Assembly (NCBI GenBank): GCA_030550095.1
Contig: JAUQQA010000001.1
Location: forward strand, 1 to 64,000
Source: Chloroflexota bacterium
GTDB lineage: Bacteria; Chloroflexota; Anaerolineae; J036; Brachytrichaceae
Length of the DNA: 64,000 nucleotides
Direction: 5' to 3'
The position numbers and the translations under genes are program-made. The notes beneath the pieces are model-generated. The model was not told the origin of the DNA. It was given only the letters and a program-made list of their open reading frames with translations, and searched no databases. Positions 59,539 to 64,000 of the stretch are shown piece by piece; positions within the stretch are counted from its first letter, which is position 1; each line of letters begins with the position of its first letter.

Positions 59539-59723
59539 AGAAAGCGCATCTGCCACAAAAGATTTGCCCTATTTGCGGACGACCATTTGTGTGGCGCAAG
59601 AAGTGGGCGCGCGATTGGGAGCGCGTGGTGTACTGCAGCGAGCGCTGCCAGCGCGAGGCACGCCGCAAGCGCCGCGCCATCTCAGCGCACCGCGCGGAAG
59701 CTGCCCTCGATCTCGATCAGTAG
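59526..59723 (+). CDS. DUF2256 family small zinc-finger-like protein
   Basis: A 65-residue basic protein that reads [20 protein letters not shown], then [14 protein letters not shown], with a CxxC...CxxxC pattern suited to zinc. It belongs to DUF2256, of unknown function. It starts with GTG and overlaps the stop of the golvesin fragment, which suggests that it was once coupled to a full-length copy of that gene. Its 3' end overlaps the convergent helicase-associated gene by 42 bp. Confidence 0.88.
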   Translation: MARVKKAHLPQKICPICGRPFVWRKKWARDWERVVYCSERCQREARRKRRAISAHRAEAALDLDQ

Positions 59724-61337
59724 CCCTTCTGCCAACGCGGCAGCACGCACGTCCTCAACGGCACCGAACCGCACAAGCAAGCGCGTGGGTGAGAGGCGCG
59801 CGATAACTGCACGGCGCACCTGCGGCAGGCGAAGCAGGGCGTCCATCGTGCTCGCCTCGCTGGCCTGCAGCAACGCGCACGGCGACAGGCGCGCTTCTAC
59901 CGCGCGCGACTCCCAACGCAACAGCGCCTCGCGCACACCCTTCGGCAGAGGCGCAGCAGCATTCTGCTCCAAAAACGCGATCACGCGCGACACCGCGATA
60001 CGTTGTGCGCGTGCTCGCGCCAGCGAAGTCGGCGTGAGCACATATACGTAGCGATCGCCTTCCGTGCGCACCCACTCGGCAACACGCGCGAGTTGAAAGC
60101 GCGTCCAGCGACGCTCTGCTGCAACATACACTAGCCCTGCAGCAGTGACTACAAACGGCGGCTCATCAGCAGGCTGCGGCAATTCGATTTCCTCGCGCAG
60201 CCAACGCATCGGCTTGGTGAGCACGTAGCGGATCAGCGCACCCTCAATGCGATCCCAGTGCTCAAAGCCGCTGAGAAAGGCTCCTGTGCGCACCTCGCGG
60301 ATATGCCACGTGTCGTAGCGCCCATCGGGGCGCGCAAAGTCGGGGTGATGCTCGTGGACGAAGCGTACGAACGCCTCAACGCGCTCCCACGAAGGCGGCT
60401 CAGTCGGATCAGGCGCCCACCGCTCCCACAACCCTAGGATCGCCCGCCGCTCGCGCAGCGGATCGTTAGACCACGCATGCGTGAGTTCAAAGCGCAGGCC
60501 ATCCACGTGCGCCAGATCGTTCCACGTTTCATCCTCACACCAGGCGCGATACACCACCTCGCGCTGATGCTCAGGTGTGCTCTGCAACCACTGCTGCACA
60601 GGTTGCGGCACCAGGCGCAGCCGCTGATTCACCACGCGCACCCACCCGAGGCGTCTGAGCAGGTGGGTGAGGAAGGCAAAGCGCCCGTTCGGGTTGCCGT
60701 CCAGAGCACCGTCAGCGTCGCGCAACATCGGCAGCACCGCGCGACGCGAGGCAGCGTCCCAAGTGCCATCAGCGCTGGGACGCACGGTTGCGTTCTGCAC
60801 GTGGCACAGCAGCGTGGTGAGATCGTCCAGAAGCGGCGCGATCGCAGAGCGCTGTTCATTCACGCTCCCGCGCAATGGCTCGGCGCGTGCGGATTCGCCT
60901 GGTGCGGAGGGCTGCAAGCGCGCCAGCAAGTCCTCGGGCACGAACACCACTTCAGCGACCTCGCCCGCGATGCGATCGAAGGCGCGAAACACGAGGCCAT
61001 GGTAACGGAGCACCTCGGCGGGATTTTGCGGCGCGCGCCAAGGCTGCTCGCGCTCGAAGCGCCTCGGCCCCATGACGCGCATCGCCCCAAAGCGGCGCTC
61101 GAACGTTGCAAGCGGCATCTTGCCGCCAGCCGCAATCAGCGCCTCAAGCGCATTGCGCGCTGCCTCAGGGAGTGACCCAAGCACAGCGCGCAATGTTGAA
61201 GGGTGCAGCATGTGCGCTGCCAACGCAGCCGCCATCTCTTGGGGCGTCGCAGCTCCAATAGCTGCATCCCAGAGCGCCGCCACGCCCATCAAGAAAGCGA
61301 GCGGCTCATCCTGCAAGCACGCGCGAAGCGAGCGCAC
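59682..61337 (-). CDS. Helicase-associated domain protein (third paralogue)
   Basis: A 551-residue protein without Walker motifs. Residues about 430-475 hold the module found at the XPB N-terminus and in the two genes after XPB ([18 protein letters not shown]...PLPKGV), followed by [17 protein letters not shown], like the family tail. [23 protein letters not shown] parallels the SGPLRW segment of the paralogues. It starts with GTG, 7 bp after the mdh stop, so it is probably co-transcribed with mdh. A link to the XPB system is inferred from shared architecture only, as the helicase is 40 kb away. Confidence 0.8.
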   Translation of the reverse strand: MRSLRACLQDEPLAFLMGVAALWDAAIGAATPQEMAAALAAHMLHPSTLRAVLGSLPEAARNALEALIAAGGKMPLATFERRFGAMRVMGPRRFEREQPWRAPQNPAEVLRYHGLVFRAFDRIAGEVAEVVFVPEDLLARLQPSAPGESARAEPLRGSVNEQRSAIAPLLDDLTTLLCHVQNATVRPSADGTWDAASRRAVLPMLRDADGALDGNPNGRFAFLTHLLRRLGWVRVVNQRLRLVPQPVQQWLQSTPEHQREVVYRAWCEDETWNDLAHVDGLRFELTHAWSNDPLRERRAILGLWERWAPDPTEPPSWERVEAFVRFVHEHHPDFARPDGRYDTWHIREVRTGAFLSGFEHWDRIEGALIRYVLTKPMRWLREEIELPQPADEPPFVVTAAGLVYVAAERRWTRFQLARVAEWVRTEGDRYVYVLTPTSLARARAQRIAVSRVIAFLEQNAAAPLPKGVREALLRWESRAVEARLSPCALLQASEASTMDALLRLPQVRRAVIARLSPTRLLVRFGAVEDVRAAALAEGLLIEIEGSFRAVR

Positions 61338-61344
61338 AAGGGCT

Positions 61345-62313
<969 letters not shown>

Positions 62314-64000
62314 TTAGGGTGAAAACAATGATAGCCCACGCGCTGCATTTTTGACGCGCCACCGGCGGCGCAGCATGAGCGCGGCAACGCCGACGCCCCA
62401 AAGCACGCCGCCGACAGCGCTCATCCCGAGGCCCACGCGCACACTGATCGGTTGATACACCAGCTCCACCTGCCGCGCATCGGGAGGCAACACCACCGCG
62501 CGGAAAAGGTCATCCACACACTCCACAGACACCAGCGCGCCGTCCACGTTCGCAAGCCAACCTGGGTAACACGCATCACGCACGATCAAGCGCGCAGCAT
62601 CTGCACTTGCTGGCAAACGCAACACAAGGCGCTCTGGCGCATCTACGACAACCGCGCCCCCAAGGGCATGTAGATCCGCCAACGAACCATCACGGCGCTG
62701 CAACGCGAAGCGCGAAGGCGCGCGCGTGTTTTCGTACACCTTCACGTCGCCTGAGTGCACCACGCGCAGGCGATCGCCCCACACATGCTGCGCCCAAAAG
62801 CTCCCGTCGCGCTCATCAACGCTCGTCACGCCGTTGAGCACAAGCCCAAGGCGGAGTGGCTCCAACGTGAGCTGCACGGGCAGGCGATCCTCCCCCCACG
62901 CCAAACGCGCCAGCCAGTAGGGCGGCTCGCTGCGCTGCGCGCTCACGCTGAAGCGCAACACGCTACCGTCATCAAACACCAGGCGCGCGCGCGCGAGCAA
63001 ATCGCCCGCTTGAGCTTCGGGTGCGCGGAAGACCAACCCCAACGCCGTTGCGCGAAACGGCTCAAGCGGCAACGTGAGTGAGGCGCTCACAGGCTGGGCA
63101 ATGAGCAGGTCGTAATACACGCCGTCGAAGAAGCGATCTGCCGTTTTGTCGGCGATCACGTAGCGCACTGCCATGGCGTCTAACCAATCGCCACTGGGCA
63201 CGGCGGAGAGGAACTCGCGCAAGCGACCATCCAGCCCACCCGTAGGCAACGCAGCAAAGCGCTGCACGAAAGCAACGTAGCGCCGCAACGGCAACAATCC
63301 GCCGTCATAGCCATCTACGCTGTAGAGCCGATACCACAACGCCAAGTTCGGCGAGAGGATCTCCTTGTGTTTGCTGGCGATGAGGCGGTCGTAAACCTCA
63401 TCAGCGGTGAGATGCGCGCTGTAGATCAGCTCCTGCTCCGCCTTGTCTCCGGGATCGAAGAAGAGCGAGGAGAGCGCCAAGACGCGCGCGTTTGGGTCAT
63501 TGGCATGCGCGCGCAAAAACAACGTGCTCGGGCGCAACGAGGTGAGTGCTTGGCGATCGCTTGCGCGCGCGTAGGGCTGGAATTGCGCTGCAACGAGCAA
63601 CTCTGCGCTGAGCAGCGCCACCGCCCACCGTCCTGCTGCGCCGTGCGCACGCGCACCCAAGACGCCACCACCCGCAAGACACACCGCGCCGGCGATCGCG
63701 CTCAAGAGCCAACCCAGCAACACTGCGCGCGTCGGGAACACCGCATACTCCGCTTCTGGCGAAAGGCGCACGCCCAGCACGATTAACGCGATCACGCCGA
63801 GCACCAAGCTGATCCACGCGATCACAAGCTTTGGCACCGCGCCTGCCGCCAACCCTTCTTGCAGCCGCTGCACGCCCAGCCCAACGAGCAACGACGCCCC
63901 AAGCGCAAACATCACGAGCCAGCGCGCCTGCGCACGAAACAAGTTGAAGCCCGGCATCCAACGGTAGAGCACGCCAAACAGCGGCGTCGCCACGCCGAGC
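62314..64000 (-). CDS. YfhO-like large membrane protein (partial, N-terminus off the right edge)
   Basis: About 562 residues are seen. The frame stays open to the window edge; the apparent first codon at 63993 is an internal GTG, and the residues before it (LGVATPLFGVLY) continue the same protein. It begins inside a helical membrane region (FNLFRAQARWLVMFALG, typical of YfhO-type lipid-linked-sugar or lipoteichoic acid glycosylation proteins). A beta-rich extracytoplasmic part follows, and a last membrane helix precedes the basic C-terminus. Family assignment is tentative because the N-terminal GT-C part is missing. Confidence 0.7.
   Translation of the reverse strand, partial: LGVATPLFGVLYRWMPGFNLFRAQARWLVMFALGASLLVGLGVQRLQEGLAAGAVPKLVIAWISLVLGVIALIVLGVRLSPEAEYAVFPTRAVLLGWLLSAIAGAVCLAGGGVLGARAHGAAGRWAVALLSAELLVAAQFQPYARASDRQALTSLRPSTLFLRAHANDPNARVLALSSLFFDPGDKAEQELIYSAHLTADEVYDRLIASKHKEILSPNLALWYRLYSVDGYDGGLLPLRRYVAFVQRFAALPTGGLDGRLREFLSAVPSGDWLDAMAVRYVIADKTADRFFDGVYYDLLIAQPVSASLTLPLEPFRATALGLVFRAPEAQAGDLLARARLVFDDGSVLRFSVSAQRSEPPYWLARLAWGEDRLPVQLTLEPLRLGLVLNGVTSVDERDGSFWAQHVWGDRLRVVHSGDVKVYENTRAPSRFALQRRDGSLADLHALGGAVVVDAPERLVLRLPASADAARLIVRDACYPGWLANVDGALVSVECVDDLFRAVVLPPDARQVELVYQPISVRVGLGMSAVGGVLWGVGVAALMLRRRWRVKNAARGLSLFSP

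Overview
The window is a GC-rich bacterial chromosome segment that looks like Chloroflexota, probably an Anaerolineae relative. This rests on family content and protein style, not on a marker gene. The pointers are an XPB-type helicase next to helicase-associated proteins, a SCO1664/DUF3090 pair, Uma2 and CYTH-type proteins, a Bcp/CysS/PIN-TRAM housekeeping block, and many exported proteins with Pro/Thr linkers. There is no rRNA, CRISPR array, phage or recognisable insertion sequence.

Layout. 1-1.6 kb: 5'-proximal part of a beta-helix exoprotein that runs off the left edge. 1.7-5.8 kb: class A penicillin-binding protein translationally coupled to a UbiA prenyltransferase. 5.8-7.9 kb: exported glycosidase. 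8.0-9.35 kb: SCO1664-DUF3090 pair. 9.4-14.7 kb: plus-strand run of PIN-TRAM, cysS, bcp, a SIS-domain enzyme and a CDP-tyvelose-epimerase-like SDR. 14.7-18.3 kb: DUF3592, geranylgeranyl-reductase-like flavoprotein, tRNA-Leu with a terminator, ABC exporter. 18.4-24.0 kb: XPB helicase followed by two helicase-associated proteins. 24.0-27.7 kb: LysM-M23 peptidase, a small unknown protein, and an amidohydrolase fused to a CYTH-like domain. 27.8-32.8 kb: minus-strand operon of GT-C glycosyltransferase, scpA, cobU, MFS and Uma2, several overlapping by 4 bp. 32.8-38.1 kb: clpB, crtI-like desaturase, xseB, DUF554. 38.4-40.6 kb: exported metzincin and a broken thiolase remnant. 40.6-42.5 kb: YdcF, cdd, a lipoprotein. 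42.6-45.1 kb: PfkB kinase, rhaM and rhaI. 45.2-49.2 kb: P450, tRNA-Pro, FemAB protein, GH1 glucosidase. 49.2-57.5 kb: island of four large exported proteins. 57.4-59.6 kb: Wzz-like gene bracketed by a 78-bp direct repeat. 59.5-64 kb: DUF2256, a third helicase-associated protein, mdh, and a YfhO-like membrane protein cut by the right edge.

How it works together. The accessory content points to a cell that handles polysaccharide (GH51/39-like, GH1 and DUF5060-type glycosidases, L-rhamnose isomerisation) and invests in its envelope. Six exported proteins share a short P-R-aromatic-hydrophobic-P-type motif, placed after the signal peptide, after a first domain, or at the very C-terminus. I regard this as the best candidate for an undescribed anchoring or sorting device. 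Other notable points are a helicase-associated module present five times across four genes, the amidohydrolase-CYTH fusion, the repeat-bracketed Wzz cassette, the thiolase fossil, and several genes whose -10-like box lies only 6-11 bp before the start codon.
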